A DNA stretch of 9,217 nt from Chryseobacterium sp. (GTDB lineage Bacteria; Bacteroidota; Bacteroidia; Flavobacteriales; Weeksellaceae), in assembly GCA_017989575.1 (NCBI GenBank), contig JAGNPP010000087.1:1-9217 (forward strand), given 5' to 3'. Numbering within the stretch: position 1 is the first letter of the stretch; the number at the start of each line of letters is the position of its first letter. Below, piece after piece: positions 1-5,627 of this stretch. The notes below the pieces were generated by a model. That model was given only the letters and a program-made list of their open reading frames with translations, made no database searches and was not told where the DNA came from. The position numbers were made by a program, and so were the translations under genes.

Positions 1-1
1 G

Positions 2-649
2 AATTATGTAAAGCAAGCCAAATATATTTCCAAGCAACAAGCCACAGTTCTTGCTAAGAAACAGTTGGGAATAGATGCTGATGCACTTTTCGAAGAAGAT
101 ATTTTTCCAGCATCTGTTGAGGTGACTTTGAAACCGGAGTTCGTAGATCCTGCAAAAATTGACAGCGTTGTTTCTCAACTGAAAGCCATCAATGGTGTGA
201 AAGATGTGGCGAATGACAATCAGCTGACGATTGATGTTTACAACAATTTGAACCGCATTCTGACTTGGATTCTGGCATTTTCAATTTTGTTCTTGATTGT
301 AGCAATTGTTTTAATTAATAATTCAATTCGACTGAAAATATTTTCTAAAAGGTTCATTATCAAAACGATGCAGTTGGTTGGTGCGAAGCGGAGATTTATT
401 TTGATGCCGTTTATCAAAGAAGCTTTAGTTCTCGGATTGATTGGTTCTTTCATCGGGATTTTGGCTCTGGGCGGACTTTGGTATTACTTTACCAATCAGA
501 TTGGGACACCTTTCGTTCAAGATACAAATCAATACATTTTGTTGATTATCATTATTTTGATTGTAGGTATTTTCATTACCATAGCAAGTACTATCTTTGC
601 AACTTGGAGATTCCTGAGAAGCAACGTGGATGATCTTTATTATTCTTAA
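2..649 (+). CDS. ftsX: Cell division protein FtsX, 5'-truncated by the window edge
   Basis: This is the C-terminal ~215 residues of FtsX, the membrane half of the FtsEX ABC-type complex that couples divisome assembly to peptidoglycan hydrolase activation. The frame is open from base 2, so the TTG at 65 is internal and the true start lies off the left edge; about 75 residues and the first membrane helix should be missing. What is seen: a soluble extracytoplasmic region (bases 2 to ~250) with the DALFEEDIFPASVEVTL stretch, then three hydrophobic helices at about 260-322, 419-484 and 533-601. Between the first two lies the cytoplasmic loop with the family signature (RLKIFSKRFIIKTMQLVGAK, then a PFIKEA helix start, about 326-424). 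Family knowledge: FtsX has four membrane segments and a periplasmic loop between the first two. The DUF3098 gene follows after 3 bases, so the two are surely co-transcribed. The call is firm; only the N-terminus is unseen. Confidence 0.93.
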   Translation, partial: NYVKQAKYISKQQATVLAKKQLGIDADALFEEDIFPASVEVTLKPEFVDPAKIDSVVSQLKAINGVKDVANDNQLTIDVYNNLNRILTWILAFSILFLIVAIVLINNSIRLKIFSKRFIIKTMQLVGAKRRFILMPFIKEALVLGLIGSFIGILALGGLWYYFTNQIGTPFVQDTNQYILLIIIILIVGIFITIASTIFATWRFLRSNVDDLYYS

Positions 650-652
650 AAA

Positions 653-961
653 ATGGCAAAAAAAACAAAAAATAAATATTCTGCAGACCAATTCGGAACA
701 CCTTCGGAATCTGTTGAGAAAAACAATTTTTATTTCGGAGGCAAGAATTTCAAATTAATGTTAATTGGTTTAGGTATGATTGTCTTGGGATTTGTCCTGA
801 TGATGGGACCTGATGCCAACACAACACCAGAAGGGAAATTTGATCCAACTTATTGGAACAACGATATTTTCTCCTTCCGAAGAATCAGATTAGCGCCAAT
901 TCTTGTGATTGCAGGATTCGTGGTTCAGATTTTCGCGATTCTGAAAAGAAACAAAGACTAA
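653..961 (+). CDS. DUF3098 family small membrane protein
   Basis: A 102-residue protein of the DUF3098 family, found in Bacteroidota and with no established biochemical role. After a charged, Lys-rich N-terminus (residues 1-20) come the family-like NFYFGGKNFKL segment, a first membrane helix (about 33-50), a polar loop with GPDANT and an FDPTYWNNDIFSFRRIRLAP block, and a second helix (about 79-97) ending in a basic tail. The ATG at 653 is only 3 bases after the ftsX stop, and this pairing is, from my knowledge of flavobacterial genomes, a conserved one. By position it may act with FtsX at the inner membrane, but that is inference. A strong terminator follows at 982-1021, so ftsX and this gene appear to end a transcript here. 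Confidence 0.88.
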   Translation: MAKKTKNKYSADQFGTPSESVEKNNFYFGGKNFKLMLIGLGMIVLGFVLMMGPDANTTPEGKFDPTYWNNDIFSFRRIRLAPILVIAGFVVQIFAILKRNKD

Positions 962-981
962 ATTTTTAATTTTCAACATAC

Positions 982-1021
982 AAACTTTGTCAGGGTTCTA
1001 AACTTTGACAAAGTTTTTTTT
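982..1021 (+). terminator. Rho-independent terminator between DUF3098 and uppP
   Basis: A perfect 11-bp stem (AAACTTTGTCA at 982-992 with TGACAAAGTTT at 1006-1016) encloses a 13-base loop and runs into eight T residues (1014-1021). The loop side repeats AAACTTT (1000-1006), which could pair with AAAGTTT at 1010-1016 around a 3-base GAC loop, an alternative hairpin ending in the same T tract. It ends 13 bases before the uppP ATG, so it sits in the immediate leader of uppP as well as at the end of the ftsX transcript. Confidence 0.85.
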
Positions 1022-1034
1022 AATTAAACTAATA

Positions 1035-1853
1035 ATGGATTTAATCAAAGCGATCATCATCGCAATCATAGAAGGGCTTACGGAATATTTGCCTATTTCT
1101 TCCACTGCTCATATGGGTTTCGCCGCAAGCTTGATGGGATTGGAAGAAACCGAATTTCTAAAGATGTTTCAAGTTTCCATCCAGTTTGGGGCAATACTTT
1201 CTGTGGTTGTGGCTTATTGGAAAAAATTTTTTGATGTAAACAATTTGCAATTGTATGTAAAACTTGGATTCGCGGTTATTCCGGCCTTGGGAATTGGGTT
1301 TTTTCTTGATGATTTGATCGAATCTGTTTTAGGAAATCAAATCGCCATCTCAACTGTTTTGGTTTTGGGTGGTGTGGTTTTATTATTTGCCGACAGTTGG
1401 TTCAAAAATCCTGTGATCCACGATGAGAAAGAGATTTCCATCAAGAAAGCTGTGATTATCGGATTTTGGCAATGTTTGGCGATGATGCCTGGGACGAGTA
1501 GGAGTGCGGCTTCCATCATTGGAGGTATGACGCAAGGATTGTCTAGAAAAGCCGCTGCGGAATTTTCATTTTTCTTGGCTGTTCCTACGATGTTGGCTGT
1601 GACGCTTTATTCCGTTTTTGTGAAAACTTGGGGCAAAGAATCTGCAACACCAATGAAAGGTTACGAGATGATTTTGCAATCGCAGGATCATATTATGATT
1701 TTCATTGTGGGAAATGTTGTGGCTTTTGTTGTGGCTTGGATTGCGATCAAATCATTCATTAGCTTATTGAATAAATATGGTTTCAAACCTTGGGGCTGGT
1801 ACAGAATTGTGGTTGGAATTGGTTTGTTGCTTTATTTTTACTTTTTTAAATAA
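1035..1853 (+). CDS. uppP: Undecaprenyl-diphosphate phosphatase UppP (BacA family)
   Basis: An integral membrane enzyme that dephosphorylates undecaprenyl pyrophosphate to recycle the lipid carrier for peptidoglycan and surface glycan synthesis; overexpression is known to give bacitracin resistance. Diagnostic motifs are present: EGLTEYLPISSTAH (residues 13-26) with the ExxxE pair E13/E17 and His26, and PGTSRSAASI (152-161) with Arg156, matching the catalytic Arg of E. coli UppP. Hydrophobic helices fill the rest; 272 residues is normal for the family. I start it at the ATG at 1035. An in-frame TTG at 1005 would extend it by ten residues, but that codon lies in the terminator hairpin. The stop overlaps the next start by one base (TAATG at 1851-1855), implying translational coupling to the lipoprotein gene. 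The promoter is not obvious; transcription may come through the upstream terminator. Confidence 0.95.
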   Translation: MDLIKAIIIAIIEGLTEYLPISSTAHMGFAASLMGLEETEFLKMFQVSIQFGAILSVVVAYWKKFFDVNNLQLYVKLGFAVIPALGIGFFLDDLIESVLGNQIAISTVLVLGGVVLLFADSWFKNPVIHDEKEISIKKAVIIGFWQCLAMMPGTSRSAASIIGGMTQGLSRKAAAEFSFFLAVPTMLAVTLYSVFVKTWGKESATPMKGYEMILQSQDHIMIFIVGNVVAFVVAWIAIKSFISLLNKYGFKPWGWYRIVVGIGLLLYFYFFK

Positions 1854-2368
1854 TGACAAAAAATATTTTGGCAATAATATGCTCAATTTCTTTAATTTCT
1901 TGTTCACCTCTTTATACATTATTTGTACAAAATAATAGCGAGAAACCAATTGAGGTTTATGTTGAATTAAAGAACGAAAAATATACTCGAAGCTTCAAAA
2001 AAGTATTTGAAAAAAGTAAGATTCATAATTATAAAAAATCAAAAAATATTGATGAATTCGATATTGATTCAATCAGGCATTATTTACAAGCAAATAGATT
2101 TTCTGAAAAAAAATACAATTTTACTTCTGATCTTAATTATAATTTTACATTAGAACCAGAATTAATAACAATCATTGATCCTAGTAATAGTATTTCTATT
2201 TATCCTTTTGAAAAAATATATTATGTTCAAGATGGTAAAAAATGTTTTATAGTTCCAGAAGCATTAAATCAAGAATGTAATTATAAAACAATCAAGAAGG
2301 AAAAACTTAAAAAAGATAATTCGGCCAAAAAATACGCTGATTTCATTGAAATAGAAAACCTAAAATGA
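1853..2368 (+). CDS. Small AT-rich lipoprotein of unknown function embedded between uppP and truB
   Basis: I do not recognise this 171-residue protein. It begins with a lipoprotein signal: a short basic start, a hydrophobic stretch and the lipobox LISC with Cys17 as the predicted lipidation site. The residues after Cys (Ser-Pro-Leu-Tyr) lack the acidic cluster of Bacteroidota surface-export signals, so a periplasm-facing position is more likely. The mature part is rich in Lys, Asn, Ile and Tyr, with a possible beta segment (NNSEKPIEVYVELKN, about 28-42) and two later Cys residues; no enzyme motif is visible. The gene overlaps uppP by one base and truB by four (ATGA, 2365-2368), so it is translated within this operon. 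A hand count of bases 1861-2340 gives about 23% GC, while sampled lines of uppP and truB give 37-38%. That contrast suggests a recently acquired or fast-evolving orphan gene. The reading frame is sound; the function is unknown. Confidence 0.82.
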   Translation: MTKNILAIICSISLISCSPLYTLFVQNNSEKPIEVYVELKNEKYTRSFKKVFEKSKIHNYKKSKNIDEFDIDSIRHYLQANRFSEKKYNFTSDLNYNFTLEPELITIIDPSNSISIYPFEKIYYVQDGKKCFIVPEALNQECNYKTIKKEKLKKDNSAKKYADFIEIENLK

Positions 2369-3063
2369 TAGCAGAAGACCTACAATCCGGACAAATATTT
2401 CTATTGGACAAACCTTTGGATTGGACTTCATTCCAGGCGGTCAATAAGTTAAAGTACAAGCTAAAAAGAGAATTCCCAGAATTACCAAAGAAATTCAAGA
2501 TTGGTCACGCGGGAACTTTGGATCCAAGAGCAACAGGACTTTTGATAGTTTGCACAGGAAAATTCACCAAGAGGATTCCAGAAATCCAAGATGCGCCAAA
2601 GGAATATTGGACAGAAGTGAAAATCGGTGTTCAAACCGAATCCTACGACACTGAGAAACCAGAAATTTTAGCAACCGATTTTTCTCATATTACGGAAGAA
2701 CAAATTCACGAGACTTTACAAAAATTCATTGGCGAGATTGACCAAAAGCCACCAGTTTTTTCGGCACTCAAAGTCGATGGAAAACGTGCTTACGATCTTG
2801 CAAGAGCTGGAACAGAAGTGGAAATGAAATCTCGAAAAACCACAATACATTATCTTAACAATATAGAAATTGATTTGCCTTTCGTTTCTTTCACAGTCGG
2901 TTGTAGCAAAGGAACTTACATCAGAAGTCTGGCTCACGACATCGGACAAGAACTTGGCGTTGGTGCATATTTAACACAACTTAGACGAACCAAAATTGGA
3001 GAATATTCTGTAGAAAATGCGACTGCGGATTTTATCAATGATGATTTTAAAATTTCAGAATAA
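2365..3063 (+). CDS. truB: tRNA pseudouridine(55) synthase TruB, short form
   Basis: Converts U55 to pseudouridine in the T-loop of tRNAs, in the cytoplasm. Visible motifs are LLDKPLDWTSFQAVNKL (13-29), the catalytic block GHAGTLDPRATGLL (47-60) with Asp53 as the nucleophile by family alignment, QKPPVFSALKVDGKRAYDLA, and the C-terminal CSKGTYIRSLAHDIGQELG and LTQLRRTKIGEY segments. At 232 residues it lacks the C-terminal PUA domain of the E. coli enzyme, which is usual for Bacteroidota. The ATG at 2365 overlaps the end of the preceding lipoprotein gene by four bases, a coupling arrangement. No better start exists, since the family-conserved region begins about ten residues in. The outer-membrane-protein gene starts 9 bases after its stop, so it is probably in the same transcript. 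Confidence 0.96.
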   Translation: MIAEDLQSGQIFLLDKPLDWTSFQAVNKLKYKLKREFPELPKKFKIGHAGTLDPRATGLLIVCTGKFTKRIPEIQDAPKEYWTEVKIGVQTESYDTEKPEILATDFSHITEEQIHETLQKFIGEIDQKPPVFSALKVDGKRAYDLARAGTEVEMKSRKTTIHYLNNIEIDLPFVSFTVGCSKGTYIRSLAHDIGQELGVGAYLTQLRRTKIGEYSVENATADFINDDFKISE

Positions 3064-3072
3064 AATATTTGA

Positions 3073-3657
3073 ATGAAAAAGAATTTACTTTTTTTAAGCT
3101 TAATATTTTCAGTTTTTGCTTTCGGACAATCAGAAAAAAGCAAAACGATGGGTTTTTACATCAGCCCAAATATCCAAGCTGGCTATAATCTTGGAAACTC
3201 TATAGCTAAAAGTCAAAACCGAGATTCTCCATATTACCAGCAAGAGGTTGCTCCCAACTTACCGAATAAAATAACCTACGGAATTGGCGTTGTTGGCGGT
3301 TATCACATTTTGCCATTTTTTGCTTTGGGAACGGGACTTAGGTACAATTACGTTGAGGACAATCTTCATCTTTTGAATTGGACAATTCAGCCAAAATTTA
3401 TCTTCGGAAAGGACGAAGGAAAATTTATTCTCGAGTTTGAATATGGAAAACAATTGAACCAATCAAATATCAATAACACACATTTTTTTGGTGGAAAATT
3501 AGGATATCAGGATTCTTTTTCCAAACATTTGCTTCAAGAGGGAGGACTATTTATTTATAGATATAATTCGGCCGTTTCTAATGCTTTTTTTATTGGCATT
3601 TCCTTAAGTGCTACGGTTTTCAGCAACAAAAAATACACAGTTTACAGAAATGATTAA
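3073..3657 (+). CDS. Predicted outer-membrane beta-barrel-like protein
   Basis: A 194-residue exported protein with no family I can name with certainty. Residues 1-18 form a signal peptide with likely cleavage before Gln19 (FAFG|QS), a common flavobacterial pattern. The mature part shows alternating polar and hydrophobic strands with aromatic and Gly ends (GFYISPNIQAGYNLG, YGIGVVGGYHILPFFALGTG, LRYNYVE, FILEFEYGKQL, HFFGGKLGY, FFIGISLSATVF), about eight segments in all, as expected for a small outer-membrane barrel of the PorT/OmpW-like kind. The protein ends in a basic tail rather than an aromatic residue, which is slightly unusual for a barrel. It lies 9 bases after truB and so is probably expressed with it; a functional link to tRNA modification is unlikely. 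No clear terminator follows. Confidence 0.72.
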   Translation: MKKNLLFLSLIFSVFAFGQSEKSKTMGFYISPNIQAGYNLGNSIAKSQNRDSPYYQQEVAPNLPNKITYGIGVVGGYHILPFFALGTGLRYNYVEDNLHLLNWTIQPKFIFGKDEGKFILEFEYGKQLNQSNINNTHFFGGKLGYQDSFSKHLLQEGGLFIYRYNSAVSNAFFIGISLSATVFSNKKYTVYRND

Positions 3658-3693
3658 ATTATTTAAGATTATTTGCAATTAATGTTGAATAAT

Positions 3694-3725
3694 TTTGGGT
3701 AATTGCTAATAATTTTCTAATTTAG
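3694..3725 (+). promoter_or_regulatory. Candidate Bacteroidota-type promoter for the T9SS-secreted protein gene
   Basis: A TTTG at 3694-3697 and a TAATTTAG at 3718-3725 (one mismatch to the TAnnTTTG -7 element) are separated by 20 bases, the spacing expected for the Bacteroidota primary sigma factor. Transcription would start near 3731, giving an AT-rich leader of about 37 bases before the ATG at 3768. An exact TAATTTTG at 3690-3697 is an alternative -7 element, but its upstream TTTG lies only 14 bases away. The assignment rests on motif match alone. Confidence 0.45.
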
Positions 3726-3767
3726 CGACCCTTTTAAAATAAACATTTAATTTAAATTTTTACAATT

Positions 3768-4649
3768 ATGAAAAAAATTCTATTTTCTTTAATTGCTTCT
3801 ACGGCAATTTTTTACTCTGTAAACGCTCAAACAAATATTTCTTTTGAAGCGTCAGAAGGATATAATCTGTCTCAATTAGATGGTCAAAACGGTTGGATTT
3901 CTTTATCGCCTTTAACTGTTGTGAGAGCTGGTACCGCTACTCATGGTTCAAACGCTGTTTATATGCCAACTGATGACAACCTTTTTGAAGAAAGTGGTTA
4001 TTCTGAAGCTTACATGGATATTCCTGAATATGATAAAGTTAACATTTCATTAGACTACAGAAGAAATGCAATCTCCGGTTCGGGCGATGGTTTTGCCGTT
4101 TTTGGTGATGGTTTTATGATTGCGGACTTTAATATTGATCAGTTTTATTCCGACTACATCACTGTTTATAATCCTGAAATAGAGGACTATGTTGATACAA
4201 ACATTACATTTGCAGCGAACAAATGGTATGATTTAAAAGTAACTATCGATAAAACTGCCCTTAAATTGACTTATTTCGTAGATGATGTAAAAGTTGGTGA
4301 ATATAATTTAACAGATGCGGCGTATGTAACATTAGATCTATACAATGATAATTATGGTAGTGCAACTTACTTCGATAACATCGAGATTTTAGATGCTACT
4401 CTTGCAACTTCAGAGGTTTCTAAAAAAGATATCTTCCGAGTTTATCCAAACCCAACTGTAGATGTTGTGAACTTTGACGTTGCTGGAAAAATCAACTCTG
4501 TAGAAGTTTATGACGTTGCAGGAAAATTAGTGAAAACTGCGAAAGACGGTGCTAAATCATTAAACGTTTCTGCTTTAAGTAAAGGTAGCTACGTAGTGAA
4601 AGTACAAACTGAGAACGGTTCTCACACTCAAAAATTAATCAAGAAATAA
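3768..4649 (+). CDS. T9SS type A sorting-domain protein with a lectin-like beta-sandwich region
   Basis: A 293-residue secreted protein. Residues 1-20 are a Sec signal peptide (cleavage likely NA|QT). Residues ~22-212 resemble a concanavalin A/LamG-like beta sandwich: FEASEGYNLSQLDGQNGW near the start, SLDYRRNAISGSGDGFAVFG in the middle, then WYDLKVTIDKTALKLTYFVD and a closing ATYFDNIEI strand. Residues 223-293 form the T9SS type A C-terminal domain: FRVYPNPTVDVVNF, VEVYDVAGKLVKT, LNVSALSKGSYVVKVQT and the terminal KLIKK. Family knowledge: such proteins cross the outer membrane by T9SS, and the C-terminal domain is removed on export. No catalytic residues are evident, so carbohydrate or surface binding is more likely than hydrolysis. 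The gene has its own promoter candidate and a strong terminator, so it appears monocistronic. Secretion route firm; ligand unknown. Confidence 0.87.
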   Translation: MKKILFSLIASTAIFYSVNAQTNISFEASEGYNLSQLDGQNGWISLSPLTVVRAGTATHGSNAVYMPTDDNLFEESGYSEAYMDIPEYDKVNISLDYRRNAISGSGDGFAVFGDGFMIADFNIDQFYSDYITVYNPEIEDYVDTNITFAANKWYDLKVTIDKTALKLTYFVDDVKVGEYNLTDAAYVTLDLYNDNYGSATYFDNIEILDATLATSEVSKKDIFRVYPNPTVDVVNFDVAGKINSVEVYDVAGKLVKTAKDGAKSLNVSALSKGSYVVKVQTENGSHTQKLIKK

Positions 4650-4673
4650 TCAATTTTTTTTTTGAACAAACCT

Positions 4674-4703
4674 AAAGCTTCACTTTTAAAGTGAGGCTTT
4701 TTT
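4674..4703 (+). terminator. Rho-independent terminator of the T9SS-protein gene
   Basis: AAAGCTTCACT (4674-4684) pairs with AGTGAGGCTTT (4690-4700) around a short AT loop, with one G-T wobble, and passes into six T residues (4698-4703). It lies 25 bases past the stop codon at 4647-4649 and separates that gene from the rluF promoter directly downstream. Confidence 0.88.
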
Positions 4704-4704
4704 G

Positions 4705-4735
4705 TTGTATTAAGTTTTAATAAAGCATATTTTTG
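4705..4735 (+). promoter_or_regulatory. Candidate promoter of rluF
   Basis: TATTTTTG at 4728-4735 matches the TAnnTTTG -7 consensus exactly, and TTG at 4705-4707 lies 20 bases upstream as a -33 element. The predicted transcript would begin around 4741, leaving a leader of roughly a dozen bases before the TTG start at 4754. The promoter begins immediately after the preceding terminator, which supports independent transcription of rluF. Confidence 0.55.
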
Positions 4736-4753
4736 CAAAAGATTTAGAAGAAA

Positions 4754-5479
4754 TTGGAAAAAGTAAGAATCAATAAATATTTGTCAGAAATTGGATTCTG
4801 CTCCAGAAGAGCGGCCGACAAACTTTTGGAAGAAGGTAGAATCACAATCAATGGCGTTGTTCCAGAAATGGGAACCAAAGTTTCTGACGATGACGAAATA
4901 TTCGTAGATGGAAAAACCATCCGCAAACCAAAAGATGAAGACTTTGTTTACATTGCCTTCAATAAACCTGTTGGAATCGTTTGTACAACGGATACGAAAC
5001 GAGAAAAGAACAATATTGTCGAATACATCAACCATCCAAAACGTATTTTTCCAATTGGAAGATTAGATAAACCAAGTGAAGGTTTGATTCTACTGACTTC
5101 CGACGGTGATATCGTCAATAAAATATTGAGAGCGAGAAACAACCACGAAAAGGAATATTATGTGAGAGTCAACAAACCAATCACAGAAAAGTTTCTCGAA
5201 AAAATGAGAAACGGCGTTCCAATTCTGGACACGGTTACAAAAAAATGCGAAGTCGAAAAAATCGACACGATGAATTTCCGAATCGTCCTCACACAAGGTC
5301 TCAACCGTCAAATCCGAAGAATGTGCGAACATTTGGATTACGAAGTGAAGAAGCTGAAAAGAATCCGAATTATGAACATCAAACTAGATTTGCCAGTTGG
5401 AAAATGGCGTGATTTGACCGCAGAAGAAATGACGGAACTCAACGGATTATTAGAAGATTCCAGCAAAACTTTTGAGTGA
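4754..5479 (+). CDS. rluF: 23S rRNA pseudouridine synthase, RluF type (RsuA/RluB/E/F family)
   Basis: A 241-residue RNA pseudouridine synthase. Residues 2-54 are an S4 RNA-binding domain (RINKYLSEIGFCSRRAADKL, then GRITINGV). The catalytic motif GRLDKPSEGLILLTSDGD (102-119) carries Asp105. RluF rather than RsuA or RluB is favoured by the Ser at position 108 of the catalytic motif, NKILRARNNHEKEYYV, NGVPILDTVTKKC, GLNRQIRRMCEHLDYEVKKL and RIRIMNIKLDLPVGKWRDLT, all close to the E. coli RluF pattern. E. coli RluF modifies U2604 of 23S rRNA near the peptidyl-transferase centre. The start is TTG at 4754: an in-frame TAG at 4745-4747 blocks any extension, and the next in-frame Met (residue 39) is inside the S4 domain. 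A purine-rich AGAAGAAA precedes it. Family certain; subfamily very likely. Confidence 0.9.
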   Translation: MEKVRINKYLSEIGFCSRRAADKLLEEGRITINGVVPEMGTKVSDDDEIFVDGKTIRKPKDEDFVYIAFNKPVGIVCTTDTKREKNNIVEYINHPKRIFPIGRLDKPSEGLILLTSDGDIVNKILRARNNHEKEYYVRVNKPITEKFLEKMRNGVPILDTVTKKCEVEKIDTMNFRIVLTQGLNRQIRRMCEHLDYEVKKLKRIRIMNIKLDLPVGKWRDLTAEEMTELNGLLEDSSKTFE

Positions 5480-5506
5480 TTTTTATTAATGCGAAAATTA
5501 TTTATC

Positions 5507-5580
5507 TCTCGCAGATTTAGCGAATTTAGCAGATGTTTTTTTTAATCTGCCAAATTTGCTAAATCTGCGAGATTTTTTTT
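5507..5580. repeat. 28-bp intergenic palindrome with internal GCAGATTTAGC-type repeats; probable terminator of rluF
   Basis: Arms 5507-5534 and 5545-5572 are inverted copies over 28 bases with only two differences, one A-C mismatch and one G-T pair. They enclose a 10-base loop that is mostly T (5536-5543). Eight T residues follow the right arm (5573-5580), so on the + strand this is a very strong terminator for rluF, whose stop is at 5477-5479. Each arm is itself repetitive, alternating GCAGATTTAGC, GAATTTAGC and AGAT units. On the minus strand no good T tract follows, so its value for the convergent HHH gene is weaker. The composition recalls dispersed palindromes I associate with flavobacterial intergenic DNA; that link is from memory and not verified. 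Confidence 0.85.
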
Positions 5581-5592
5581 ATAATTAATTTT

Positions 5593-5627
5593 CAACTATC
5601 AACTATCAACTATCAACTATCAACTAT
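5593..5627. repeat. Five perfect tandem copies of the heptamer CAACTAT
   Basis: CAACTAT is repeated exactly five times without a base change. The array overlaps the 3' end of the minus-strand HHH gene: the last codons and the TGA stop (5622-5620) lie inside it. Read on the minus strand, the unit ATAGTTG presents a stop codon in all three frames within a few repeats, so changes in copy number would alter only the tail of that protein. Exact tandem identity suggests slippage-prone, recently expanded DNA. Confidence 0.9.

Noticed and set aside
425..691. Open frame of 88 codons on the minus strand across the end of ftsX
   Set aside because: It is antisense to a conserved gene, has low-complexity composition, no recognisable motif and no start signal.
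1005..1034. In-frame TTG at 1005 that would add ten residues to UppP
   Set aside because: It lies inside the terminator hairpin and the added residues come from its T tract; the ATG at 1035 gives the usual UppP N-terminus and length.
3658..3693. Possible terminator after the outer-membrane protein gene
   Set aside because: No stem of useful strength followed by a T tract could be found in this AT-rich stretch.
5593..5627. Tandem CAACTAT units as a CRISPR-like array
   Set aside because: Units are 7 bases and contiguous, with no spacers, and no cas gene is present.
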